A stretch of 64,000 bases of DNA. Source: Chrysemys picta bellii (lineage: Eukaryota > Chordata > Testudines > Emydidae). A program made the position numbers and the translations under genes. Under the pieces are notes generated by a model. That model was not told the origin of the DNA. It saw only the letters and a list, made by a program, of their open reading frames with translations, and ran no database searches. Position 1 is the stretch's first letter; each line of letters starts with the position of its first letter. Shown one piece after another: positions 12,272 through 23,900 of this stretch. The stretch spans positions 64,071,587 to 64,135,586 of the forward strand of contig NC_088797.1 of NCBI RefSeq assembly GCF_011386835.1, given 5' to 3'.

Positions 12272-12732
12272 TCATAGAATCATAGAAGATTAGGGGTGGA
12301 AGGAACCGCAGGAGATCACCTAATCCAACCCCCTGCTCAAAGCAGGACTAATCCCCAACTAAATCATGCCAGCCAGGGCTTTGTCAAACCTGATCTTAAA
12401 AATCTAAGGAAGGAGATTCCACCACCTCTCTAGATAACCCATTCCAGTGCTTCACCACCCTCCTAGTGAAAGTTTTTCCGAATATCCAACCTAAACCTCC
12501 CCCACTGCAACTTAAGGAGTAAGGTCTCATTCTGTCATGTGGTACCACTGAGAACAGTCTAGATCCAGCCTCTTTAGAACCCCCTTTCAGGTAGTTGAAA
12601 GCAGCTATCAAATCCCCCCATCCTTCTTTTCTTCTAAACAATCCCATTTCCCTCAGTACCTCCTCATCAGTCATGTGCTCCAGCCCCCTAATCATTTTTG
12701 TTGGCCTGTGCTGGACTCTTTGCAATTGCCTA
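12272..12732 (-). mobile_element. CR1 LINE, 3' half of a split copy
   Basis: Begins with CR1 3' direct repeats (CATAGAATCATAGAAG at 12275) and on the minus strand encodes CR1 C-terminal sequence (RVQHRPTKMIRGLEHMTDEEVLREMGLF, with frameshifts). At about 12732 the match stops inside GGACTCTTTGCAATT and resumes at about 15647, so this is one part of a copy interrupted by another CR1. Confidence 0.88.
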
Positions 12733-15646
12733 TATGCAAACGCGAGAAGTATGGGTAATAAGCAGGAAGAACTGGAAGTGCTAATAAATAAAACTATGCC
12801 ATTATTAGCATCACTAAAACTTGGTGGGATAATACAGGATTGGAATGTTGGTATGGATGGGTACAGCTTGCTCAAGAGGGATAGACAGGGAAAAGGGAGG
12901 AGGGTGTTGCCTTGTATATTAAAAATACACACACTTGGACTGAGGTGGAGATGAACATAGGAGACGGAAGTGTTGAGAGTCTCTGGGTTAGGCTAAAAGG
13001 GGTAAAAAACAAGGGTGATGTCATCCTAGGGGTCTACTATAGGCCACCTAACCAGGTGGAAGAGGAGGATGTGGCTTTTTTTAAACAACAAAATCATCCA
13101 AAGCCCAAGATCTGGTGGTGATGGGGGACTTCAACTATCCAGATATGTTGGGAAAATAACACAGCAGGGCACAGACTATCCAATAAGTTCTTGGACTGCA
13201 TTACAGACTTCTTATTTCAGAAGGTTGAAAAAGCTACTGGGGGGAAGTTGTTCTAGATTTGATTAACAAATAGGGAGGAACTCATTGAGAATTTGAAAGT
13301 GGAAGGTAGCTTGGGTAAAAGTGATCATGAAATCAGAGTTCACAATTCTAAGGAAGGAGAGAAGGGAGTACAGCAAAATAGAGACAATGGATTTCAGGAA
13401 GGTGGATTTTGGTAAGCTCAGAGAGCTGATAGGTAAGATCCCATGGTAATCAAGACTGACAGGAAAAACTACTGAGGAGAGTTGGCAGTTTTTCAAAGGG
13501 ACACTTAAGGGCCCAAAAGCAAGCTATTCCACTGAGTAGGAAATATGGAAAATGTGTCAAAAAACCACCTTGGCTTAACCATGAGATCTTGCATGATCTA
13601 AAAAATAAAAAGGAGTCATATAAAAAATGGAAGCTAGGACAAATTACAAAGGATGAATATAGGCAAACAACACAGGAATATGGGCAAGATTAGAAAGGCA
13701 AAGGCACAAAATGAGCTCCAACTAGCTACAGGAATAAAGGGAAACAAGAAGACTTATCAATACATTAGAAGCAAGAGGAAGACCAGAGACAGGGTAGGCC
13801 CACTGTTCAGTGAGGAGGGAGAAACAGTAACAGGAAACTTGGAAATGGCAGAGATGCTTAATGATTTCTTTGTTGTGGTCTTCACCAAGAAGTCTGAACG
13901 AATGCCTAACCTAGTGAATGCTAATGGGAAGGGGGTAGGTTTAGAAGGTAAGATTAAAAAAAGTTAAAAATCTCTTAGAAAAGTTAGATGCCTGCATGTC
14001 ACCAGGGCCTGATGAAATGCATCCTAGAATACTCAAGGAGATATCTGAGCCTCTAGCTATTATCTTTGGAAAATCATGGGAGATGGGAGAGATTCCAGAA
14101 GACTGGAAAAGGGCAAACATAGTGCCCATCTACAAAAAGGGAAATAAAAACAACGCAGGAAACTACAGACCAGTTAGTTTAACTTCTGTGCCAGGGAAGA
14201 TAATGGAGCAAGTAATTAAGGAAATCATCCACAAACACTTGGAAGGTGATAAGGAATAGCCAGCATGGATTTGTAAAGAACAAATCATGTCAAACCAATC
14301 TGATAGCTTTCTTTGATAGGATGATGAGTCTTGTGGATAAGGGAGAAGCGGTGGATGTGGTATAGACTCATAGACTTAAGGTCAGAATGGACCATTATGA
14401 TCTAGTTTGACCTCCTGCACAATGCAGGCCACAGAATCTCACCCACCCACTCCTGTAACAAAATCCCTAACCTGTGTCTGAGTTATTGAAGTCCTCAAAC
14501 TGTGGTTTAAAGACCTCAAGACTTTAGTAAGGCATTTGATACAGTCTCGCATGATATTCTTATTGATAAACTAGGCAAATATAACTTAGATGGGGCTACT
14601 ATAAGGTGGGTGTATAACTGGCTGGATAACTGTACTCAGAGGGTAGTTATTAATGATTCCCAATCCTGCTGGAAAGGTATAATGAGTGGGATTCCGCAGG
14701 GGTCACTTTTAGGACCAGCTCTGTTCAATATCTTCATCAACGACTTAGATATTGGCATAAAAGTATGCTTATTAAGTTTGCAGCTGATACCAAACTGGGA
14801 GGGATTGCAACTGCTTTGGAGGATAGGGTCAAAATTATCTGGACAAATGGTCTGAGGTAAACAGGATGAAGTTTAATAAAGACAAATGCAAAGTACTTCA
14901 CTTAGGAAGGAACAATCAGTTTCATACATACAGAATGGGAAGACTGTCTAGGCAGGAGTATGGCAGAAAGGGATCTAGGGGTTATAGTGGACCACAAGCT
15001 AAATACAAGTCAACAATGTGATGCCTTTGCAAAAAAAAGCAAACATGATTCTGGGATGCATTAACAGGTGTGTTGTGAGCAAGACACGAGAAGTCATTCT
15101 TCCGCTCTACTCTGCGCTGGTTAGACCTCAACTGGAGTATTGTGTCCAGTTCTGGGCACCGCATTTCAAGAAAGATGTGGAGAAATTGGAGAGGGTCCAG
15201 CGAAGAGCAACAAGAACGATTAAAGGTCTAGAGAACAAGACCTATGTAGGAAGGCTGAAAGAATTGGGTTTGTTTAGTTTGGAAAAGAGAAGACAGGGGA
15301 CATGATAGCAGTTTTCAGGTATCTAAAAGGGTGTCATAAGAAGGTGGGAGAAAACTTGTTCATCTTAGCTTCTAAGGATAGAACAAGTAGTAATTGGCTT
15401 AAACTGCAGCAAGGGAGGTTTAGGTTGGACATTAGGAAAAAGTTCTTAACTGTCAGGGTGGTTAAACACTGGAATAAATTGCTTAGGGAGGTTGTGGAAT
15501 CTCCATCTCTGGAGATATTTAAAAGTAGGTTAGATAGATATCTATCAGGGATTGTCTAGACAGTATTTGGTCCTGCCATGAGGGCAGGGGACTGGACTCG
15601 ATCTCTCGAGGTCCCTTCCAGTCCTAGAGTCGATGAATCTATGAAT
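12733..15646 (+). mobile_element. CR1 LINE inserted into an older CR1 copy
   Basis: A longer CR1 on the plus strand. Endonuclease-domain sequence comes first (GMDGYSLLKRDRQGK near 12855; SLWVRLKGVKNKGDVILGVYY near 12980-13045; [13 protein letters not shown] near 13120). Reverse transcriptase follows ([13 protein letters not shown] 13999; [15 protein letters not shown] 14158; [20 protein letters not shown] 14690) and then the C-terminal region ([21 protein letters not shown] 15115). It ends with CR1 3'UTR and TCGATGAATCTATGAA at 15630-15645. Stops, frameshifts and a 3'-CR1 insertion (14363-14520) show it is dead. The right edge joins the older minus-strand CR1. Confidence 0.9.
14363..14520 (-). 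mobile_element. CR1 3'-end fragment inserted in a CR1
   Basis: Starts with the CR1 3' terminus (TAGACTCATAGACTTAAGG) and runs through the CR1 3'UTR in minus orientation. It interrupts the plus-strand CR1 exactly in reverse-transcriptase motif A: the host reads ...AVDVV before it and [12 protein letters not shown] sequence after it (14521-14545). Confidence 0.85.
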
Positions 15647-16080
15647 TTTTCCACATCTTTCTTGTAGTGTGGGGCCCAAAACTGGACAGTACTCCAGATG
15701 AGAGCACGTCCCTCAATCTGCTGGCAATCCCCCTACTTATACAGCCCAAAATGCCATTAGCCTCCTTAGCAAGAAGGGCATGCTTGACTCATATCCAGCT
15801 TCTCGTCCACTGTAATCCCTAGGTCCTTTTCTGCAGAACTGCTGCCTAGCTGATCTGTCCCTAGTCTATAGCAGTGCATGGGATTCTTCCGTCCTAAGTG
15901 CAGGACTCTGCATTGTCCTGGTTGAACCTCAGATTTCTTTTGGCCCAATCCTCTAATTTGTCTAGGTCCCTCTGTATCCTATCCCTACCCTCCAGCGTAT
16001 CTACCACTCCTCCCAGTTTAGTGTTATCTGCAAACTTGCTGAGGGTGCAGTCCACGCCATCCTCTAGATCATTAATGATA
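15647..16080 (-). mobile_element. CR1 LINE, 5' half of the split copy
   Basis: Resumes the minus-strand CR1 interrupted at 12732 (TTTTTCCACATCTTTCTTGT at 15645). On the minus strand it encodes [12 protein letters not shown] / [18 protein letters not shown] and the motif C region ([12 protein letters not shown]: the second Asp of FADD is Asn). It ends near 16080, probably 5'-truncated. Confidence 0.85.
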
Positions 16081-16084
16081 GCAC

Positions 16085-16904
16085 CTGTTCTCATTGAACA
16101 TGCATATGTTAATATTTAATTCTTCATTGGTTGAAAGGTAGTTATTACTGTCTCCCTCAGAATGCTGATTTCAACATTGGTTGTACCTAGAAGATGATTA
16201 ATGGTCCAAATATAAGCCTAGATACCAAAAGTTAAGCTTCATCCTAAATAAAATTAGCCAGGTGTTCAGCTGGTCTGAAAATCTACAACTTGCACTAATG
16301 TCAATGGAAACTGGAGATTCTCACTCAAGCTTTGTTTTGGTTGTTTCTCAAGTGCTTAAGAATTAAGAAAGCTAGTTTTGCTATCCAGGTTTGAAAGTAT
16401 TGGCTGCAGACCTTTGCTTAATCTTTTCCTCTCAGGTCAGATCTTAATACCTATTTACCCCTGTTACAGATAAATAGGCACAAGTCAGGGAGCAAAGTCA
16501 ATGGCAAAGTAGGGACATGAACTGCAGTGTCCCGATTCCTTGCTCCTAACAAATGAGACAATGTTGGACCTCAGTCTATTTTATGGCACATTTGGACAAT
16601 GCCAGTGCCTAATAAGTTGTTTTGTTCTCAGCTTTAGAAAAGACCCAGTGGTTAGCGTTAGGAAGGTGATTGACAGTTATACATTTCAGTATTTTTTAAG
16701 CAGCAAAGCTAAATGACGTGACTGGCTCATCACCTCCATGTCCTGTTAGGTGGTGGTACTTATTCCTTATCACTGGAGGTGTGAGCAAGGTGGTAAGGGT
16801 AGCAGTAACTGGTGGTTGCTTTGTTTGTATAACAAAAGCTTCATGTGCTATTTGCCAGAGCATTAGAGATGCTGGTCATAAGCAAAAAACACACATTTTA
16901 CAAG
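16085..16904. other. Intergenic between CR1 nest and AP3M1 3' end
   Basis: No gene or recognised repeat. The AP3M1 transcript may extend into the right end of this stretch. Confidence 0.45.
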
Positions 16905-17855
16905 CAGAGATTTGCAGCAGAGTTCCCTTTTATTTTAATTAATTACAATAAAGCATATAACCTTTAAGTACATTTTACATTTTCTACTGTGCTACCTAAA
17001 AGCTACACTCCAATGTACACATGGCACACACGTCTGGTGGCATTTGCTTCAAAGAGGAAGTACCTCTAAATCAAAGCTGAGGCTTTACATAAAAATAGAT
17101 CTTCCTCTCTGCAACTGTATTTGTAAAAAAATACAAAGTAAGGTGAGAAGTGGAAAGAAAGTGGAATATTGAAGCAACAATCACTCCCAAGTTTGGATGC
17201 AGAAAGTTATTTTATCAGCTCCATCTGTTGGTGGCACAAATGAAAGCTGAGTAAGGCAAACACTTCCTAAGGCAGTATCTTGTAAACAGGAGCAAAAGCT
17301 TTTTCTGTTCATCAGAAAGGCTCTCAAGGCAAGCGACAAATTGGACATGTCCCATGCTCACCTGGAGGCCTACCCATTCTCGTTCTGAAGTGATATCATG
17401 CTGCACCGTGAAATGGTAACTTGTGGCAGGCTCTGAGAAAGTGTAGTATTCTCTCACCCTGCAGCAGTAAGGCCTGCCATCACAAGAGGGTCCTGCTGGG
17501 TTGCCTGGCCTTTGCCAGTGTGCTTCACCACCTGCAAGCCTGGCTTTGGTATCTTATTTGGCAGTGTGTTAGTGGCATTCTGCGAACCACCCAATCCTCA
17601 AACAATCCTTGTTCAAAAGAATTTATTGAAAGTTAGAAAAAAAATCAACCTAGTTTAAAGCCACGTTTATGAAAAAACAGACTATACTTTCATTTGAATA
17701 GCTGCTGTGAATAGAAATGCTTTGATCCCAAATTAAATTAGTGTGCATAATTACTCAATTGGCACCTAATAGCAACATACGTCACTAAGCGGTCACAATT
17801 TCCAAATCTGAAGGAAAAAAATAGTACTACTTGCTCTGGGAAATAGAGCATCTTC
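16905..17855 (-). other. AP3M1: AP3M1 3' untranslated region with two poly(A) signals
   Basis: Minus-strand AATAAA occurs at 17627-17622 (about 230 nt after the stop) and again at 16934-16929, marking proximal and distal ends. Usage cannot be told from sequence. An 80-codon open frame on the minus strand (17457-17215) lies within it and is probably chance. Confidence 0.55.
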
Positions 17856-17956
17856 TCATGTCCGGACTTGGAATTTTCCTGCTTTTGTGATGTACTTGAC
17901 ACCTTTAAAAGGCTTGTATTTCTCTCCAAACATGTCAAGGCGATTTACTTTCAATC
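17856..17956 (-). CDS. AP3M1: AP3M1 coding exon 8 (residues 386-418 and stop)
   Basis: Acceptor TTTGTGTAG at 17957. Encodes [20 protein letters not shown] then [13 protein letters not shown] and TGA at 17858-17856. This is the conserved C-terminus of mu-3 subunits. Confidence 0.97.
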
Positions 17957-20900
17957 CTACACAAAGGGGAACATGAAGAACAAGAGTTTACATTTTCACA
18001 CGCCCCTCCCCTTGAAGTCTGGATAATCTGCTTTGGAAATGCCCTGTGCAGAGGAGTTTAGTTCTTCCACCTAGCAAGCACTACTGTTCAGGTTGAATTG
18101 GTTTCTCTTCTACCCTCCCTTTCTCATCTGATTTTTATGCCAGAAGGGATGACTGTAATCCTCTAGTCTAGGGGTCCTTAACCTGGCAGTGTGGCCACCC
18201 CATCTCTCCTATATTGCTAAGTGAGAGAGAGATCCTGGTACACAGAAGGGTAAGAACCACTGATCCATTCTGACCTGCTGCATAGCAGATGCCGTACAAT
18301 AGCTACACATAATTCCCACTCTAAGCCAAATAGGCAATTGGACTAGAGCAGAGCTTTTACAAAGACATCCACTCTTGCTTTAAACAATGGAAAACTACTG
18401 CAGCCCTGGTCAACTCCACCACTAGTTAGTTATCTTCACGGTTATAAGTTTGCACTCATTTCCAATCTGGGTACAGTAACTCCTCGCTTAACGTTGTAGT
18501 TACGTTCCTGGAAAATGTGACTAAGTGAAATGATGTTAAGCGAATCCAATTTCCCCATAAGAATTAATGTAAATGGGGGGAGGAGGGGGTTAGGTTCAGT
18601 TCCAGGGATTTCTTTTCCCCCACCAGCCAAACGATGTAATATATATTATATATATAAAAAAGTTTTAAACAAACAATTTAATACTGTACACAGCAATGAT
18701 GATTGTGAAGCTTGGTTGAGGTGGTGAAGTCAGAGGGTGGGATATTTCCCGGGGAATGTCTTACTGCTAAACAATGAACTAGCATTAGGCTGAGCCCTCA
18801 AGGGTTAACGCATTGTTGTTAGTGTAGACTCACACTCTACAAGGCAGCACAAATGGAGGGAGAGGAGACAGATGTGCATTGCCCCTTTAGTATGCAGACA
18901 CCACTCTAAGTACATTGCCTTTAAAAAGCTCAGGAAGTTGAGACAGTAGCTGTGGCCAGCAAGCTCTCTCCATCCTGAGCCCTGTCATGTCCCCACCCTG
19001 CTCTATATGGAGAAGGGGTAAGTGGGGGGCAGGAGCAAGGGGAGGGGGACACCCTGACAATAGCCCCCCCTCTTACCCACTCCCATGCACAGCAAGCAGG
19101 AGGCTCCTGGGAGCAGTTTCAAGGCAGAGGACAGGAGCAGCACATGGCAGTGGGGGGAGGGACAGCTGAACTGCCGGCAATTGGTAGCCTGCTGGGCGGC
19201 TGCTGCACAGGGAACTTCTGGGAGCAGGGAGCTGATACGGGGCTGCCGGTCCACCCTGGTTCCAAGCCCCCACCAGCTAGTTCCAATGGGCTGCTCTTTC
19301 TGCAAGCAGTGGACAAAGCAGGCGGCTGGCAAACAACGTTATAACGGGGCATTGCACAACTTTAAACGAGCATGTTCCCTAATTGATCAGCACATAACAA
19401 TGTTAACTGGGATGACTAAGTGAGGAGTTATTGTATTCCAACTGGTTCTTCCTATGCCTTTGTCTGCTAGCTGAAGTTAATCACACCTTTTTGAAAGTCT
19501 TCCCTTAGAACTGAGGCCATTAATTCTGATTTGTTCAAGTCTCTAGTTATTTGCGTAAGCACTATACAGCATGCTATCATTAGCAAATGCATGTTAGCAC
19601 AGGTACAAGAGATGGAAAAAAAGCTCTTTATAGAGAGGGAACACTGGTGTGTTTCAAAAGGGCTTCGGTTGGCAACACAAATTTCAGCCATTCAATAAGC
19701 TTCGGGGTCAGCAATGTGGAATCTAGAAACTCCTCTGGATAGGCCAGCGCAAGTTGAACAGTGTTTCAGTAGGTGAGTGGCCTCCTCACCTGCACTGCAG
19801 CTCCAGAGGCTGTGCCTGAGATGCCAGGTTTGGTCATTTGCCACACACCTGATCACCACAGCATTCTGGAACCTCCCCAGTGAGAAGGTGTTTATATTAA
19901 CACTGTCTTCTGCCTCACTAATCCATTGCCCTCACTGATCCTCGCTCCCACCTGATTAGGTTCTAAGCAATATTTTCTGCAAGTGTATAATCAAATACGT
20001 AGAAGGTGCCTGAGTTGAGGTTTAAGGCCCTGCTTATGTGAGTGACTTTACACAAATCCAATTGGTTTCAATGGTATTCACATAGATTGTGTCTGTTTGC
20101 AGGACTGGGGCCTATAGGCTTAATTTCTCAAGTCCATGGTTGCATTAACACTAACCTTCAGGTTTGATTTCATGCTCTGAAACTAGAGGAGTTAGGCTGT
20201 TAAGAGCTTTCCGAGTTAGGAGGAGAAAAAATTTCCCAAAATAAAATTGTCACTGGTAATCAGGATGGGTTTTTCCTGTGCTAGGCCCACAGAAGTCGAA
20301 GAATTAAGGAAAGCCATACTGCGTGTGGGGGAAATCTCTCCCCCCCCCCCCCCACACACACACTAAACCTCTTCCTTGCCCTACACCAGATAAGTTCATG
20401 CATGTTCCAGGCAGAAGCCTGTGAAATACCCATTATTTTGCCCTGGAAAGGCCATGAGAAATGATCCAAATCATCAAGATTTCACAATCTTCTACTTGCA
20501 AGATGAAACTGTTAGTGTTTCAAGGTAACTTAACCTGTTTGAAATGAACTCTGCTCTATGTTCTACAGAGTCCCTAGGTCCAATTCAATGTTAGGAGACC
20601 CCTATTCCTACAATTCCCCTACCTCCTCCAACCGTATTAGTTCTGGTTAATGCAGCCATCTCACCTGAAATAGCTAGTTGTTGTATCTTAAACTGAACGT
20701 TTAGGCTGGGATTCTCCTCTGGCTTGGGGGCTCCAGATTGTAGATTCACTATGCCCTTAAGATTTGGTAGCTTTTGAGGGGTAATTTTGCCAATGTCCCA
20801 AGTTAACACCTAAAAAAAAAAAAGTGGATTTTAGGAAATATTTTGTCAAGTTAATATCCAGCTGCTAGTTTGTGGGTTGGGCAGGGCAGCTAGTCTGTAG

Positions 20901-23900
20901 AAAAGTTCTGGCAGCTAGACACCAGGTCTGGTCAGGAACCTTGCCTGGATTAAATCCAAAGCGAACCTGCCTTCCTGCTGCCAGATAAGAGCAATGACCT
21001 TAATGGGACCCGTTTCCTTAGCAATGGTTCTTGATAAATAACTCAGGTAAGTCAACAGGACATGAGTGAGGAGGGGAAGCAGAATAAAGCTAGCAGGTAG
21101 CTGGGTAGGAGAGAGTTGGGGGGGAGGGGTGGAGAGAAGGAAGAGGAGCAGAGAGATGGAAGAGGAGGGATTTGCAGTTAGAAGACCATCTGCATCACTG
21201 GGGCTTTAAAAGGTTCAATTGTTTCAGGTGACAGTTACTTTTTTAGTAGGAAAGATTGGTACAAAAGCTCCCATTTGGCCCTTCTCTCTGTTCCATTAAA
21301 GCTTTTAATGTACCAAAATTAACAGGACAAACCATGCTGGCAAAAGGCATCAGATGCAAGTCAGCAGAACTGTAGGAACAGGGTTTTGCAACTGTAGCCT
21401 GATCATACATTGAACTCAACAGGAGGTAGGAATGGACACAATGTGTGCTTGCCTGGTTCTACCGGGGCACATCAAGTACCCTGTGGTGCATGACAGGCGA
21501 GGTAAAGTCCAGCAGACTAATGATTAAGGTAAATCGAGTTTTGGTTCCAAGCCATACACAGTCGTTGGGACACAATTTCACACATCTCTGTACTAATACA
21601 CAAGGAGTTACACTGGGGGGGGGAGCGCCCTCACTACATTAAGTGGGGGGAGACAGCAAGATTTTGTATGTTCTTTCCTACTTTTTATTTTGCCTCTTCC
21701 CAAATGAGTTTTCCTGAATGAGGGTAGAAAGACACTGATCATTTGCATGATTTTACCAACTGAAGAAGAACCAGAAGCTGGATGTGTAGGTAGGTTTTAT
21801 TTGGGTTTTGGGGCTATTTGCTCCTTTGCCCACCTTCCCTCTCACCTGGGGCAAAGTTCTGGTAGGTTTGTCTGCCTTGGGCTCGGTTTGCTTTTTGATT
21901 TAAAAATGAAAATAAATTATTGAATCAGTCTATTTCTTTGAGGAACTGTTGCTTCGTGCTCAAATGAAGAGCTCACTGGCAACTTCCTGGGGCAGCAGCA
22001 ACCTCAACGTGACAGGAAACATACAGTAGTGGGACTTGGCCCAAATCCCATCCTGCTAAAATTGCTCTTAAGGTTCAAAGAAAACTTTAAGAGTTCTGGG
22101 TGTCAACTCCCATATGCAAGAGGCATGAGTTAGAATTACGTTGGAATGACATATTCAGAGAAGCAAAATTATAGGTCAACTGTTTTCCATTCCACTCCCT
22201 GTTTGTTTACAATGATTTTTTGGGTGGTGTGAGAGCAATAGCAAACATACCCAAATCCACTCCCTATTCTGCTACTTGCTGGCTATTTTGCCTGTTGCAG
22301 CTTATACCAGCCTGCTACTTGCTGTCTGAGTTTAAAGTTCTGCTGCAGCAGTTACAAGTAAATGTCTTCTCACAGAGCTTAGGGGAAGGGCATGCACCAT
22401 AAATGAAACTGACACAAAGTGCTGACATGCATTAAACAAAGTGTGTGTTTCTGTAGTCCCTTTTAGGGTTATGTTAACAACACAGGTACAAAATGTTGTT
22501 TCAAAGATGACTGTGGCCCTGTAAAATTGACCAGGAAAAAAAAAGAAAAAAAAAAAAAAAAAAAAAAAAAAAGATAAAACCAGCAGTTTTTTAGATTGTC
22601 AAACTATACTGAATGGTTAAGTTTAGATTTTTGCTCTGGTACGCAAAGCACTCAAGAGCAGTGGTTCTCAAACTTTTTTTTTCCATGGACCACTTGAAAA
22701 TTGCTGAGGGTCTCGGCGGACCACTTAATGATCTTTCCAAATGTTGTTTGTACCATTAGCTAACTATTGTAAAGCGCTTTGGATAAAAGCGCTATATATA
22801 TAAAAAAAACCTTAATTAACTTTTTTTGTCCTACAAATAAAAGCACACAACTCACATTTTGATATCAGTAGTCTTACCTTTCTATTGCAATGGATGTGCC
22901 CTCTCTCCGCTGCTGGGGCTGGGAAGGAGGGGGTCTCTCCCCCACTAGAGAGCTAAGGCTGGGAAGGATGACCATTTCTTCCTGGCAGCTGCAGTGCTGG
23001 AGCTGGGGAAAGTTGCCTCTTTCTCTGGCCACTGCAGCCCTGCATGTCCCAAATTCCCTCCACCCCCTCTTCTTACCCCTCTGCCCTCTCCCACCTACCT
23101 CCTATTCCCCCCCCAAGGCCACCACCTCACCTTCTCCAGGGTCCAGGCACCTAATTAGTGGAGCCACGCCTGAGCAGCTCCACTAATTAGGTGGGTAGCC
23201 CTTCACAGTCTCATGTGCGGCCACCCAGGCGCACACCTTAGAGGGAACTATCTGTGGACCACCTGAATGGAGCTTGTGGACCACTGGTGGTCTGCAGACC
23301 AGTTTGAGAACCTCTGCTCTAGAGTATGAAGCTTTCTCTTGATTTCTTTAATTTTGTCTGCATTGAATTTAAAGACAGAAATAAACAGCTCAAGACTTAC
23401 TTTAAGGACGGGATCAAATGTATAGCTGCCTTGTGTGGAAGTAAGGTTCATGTTTAGTACAGCTTTTGGCATATGAACCGTCACAATGACTCCTTCCACT
23501 GTCTTCCCCATATTCTGTTTAGGTCCAATTGTAACATCGAATCTCCCTGAAGAGCTGTTCTCCTTAAAACTGATTATGTGTTTCACATACACAGGAATTG
23601 CTACCAAGCTGAAGACAGAAACTGGGAATTAAATGCACTTAGCAGAAAAGACTACTTCAGATAAATTAGGGGAAATAAAAGTACAGTTTGCAAAGGAGTC
23701 TTATATCCATCATGGTGTTGGCAGGATAAATCAAAACTAATTTCTCTTGAAAGTAGAAAGTAATACTCTCCTAAAAAAAGATCCAAACAGGGGGAAAAAA
23801 AATCAAAGTCCTTAAGTTAGTAGTTTGTAATGCAATAGCAAGTTCTATTGGTGGTCAACAGTTTTATAACAACGATTAATACAAAAAGGTACTTACAAAC

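Noticed and set aside
17215..17457. 80-codon open frame on the minus strand
   Set aside because: Lies in the inferred AP3M1 3'UTR, has no recognisable domain and no splice context.
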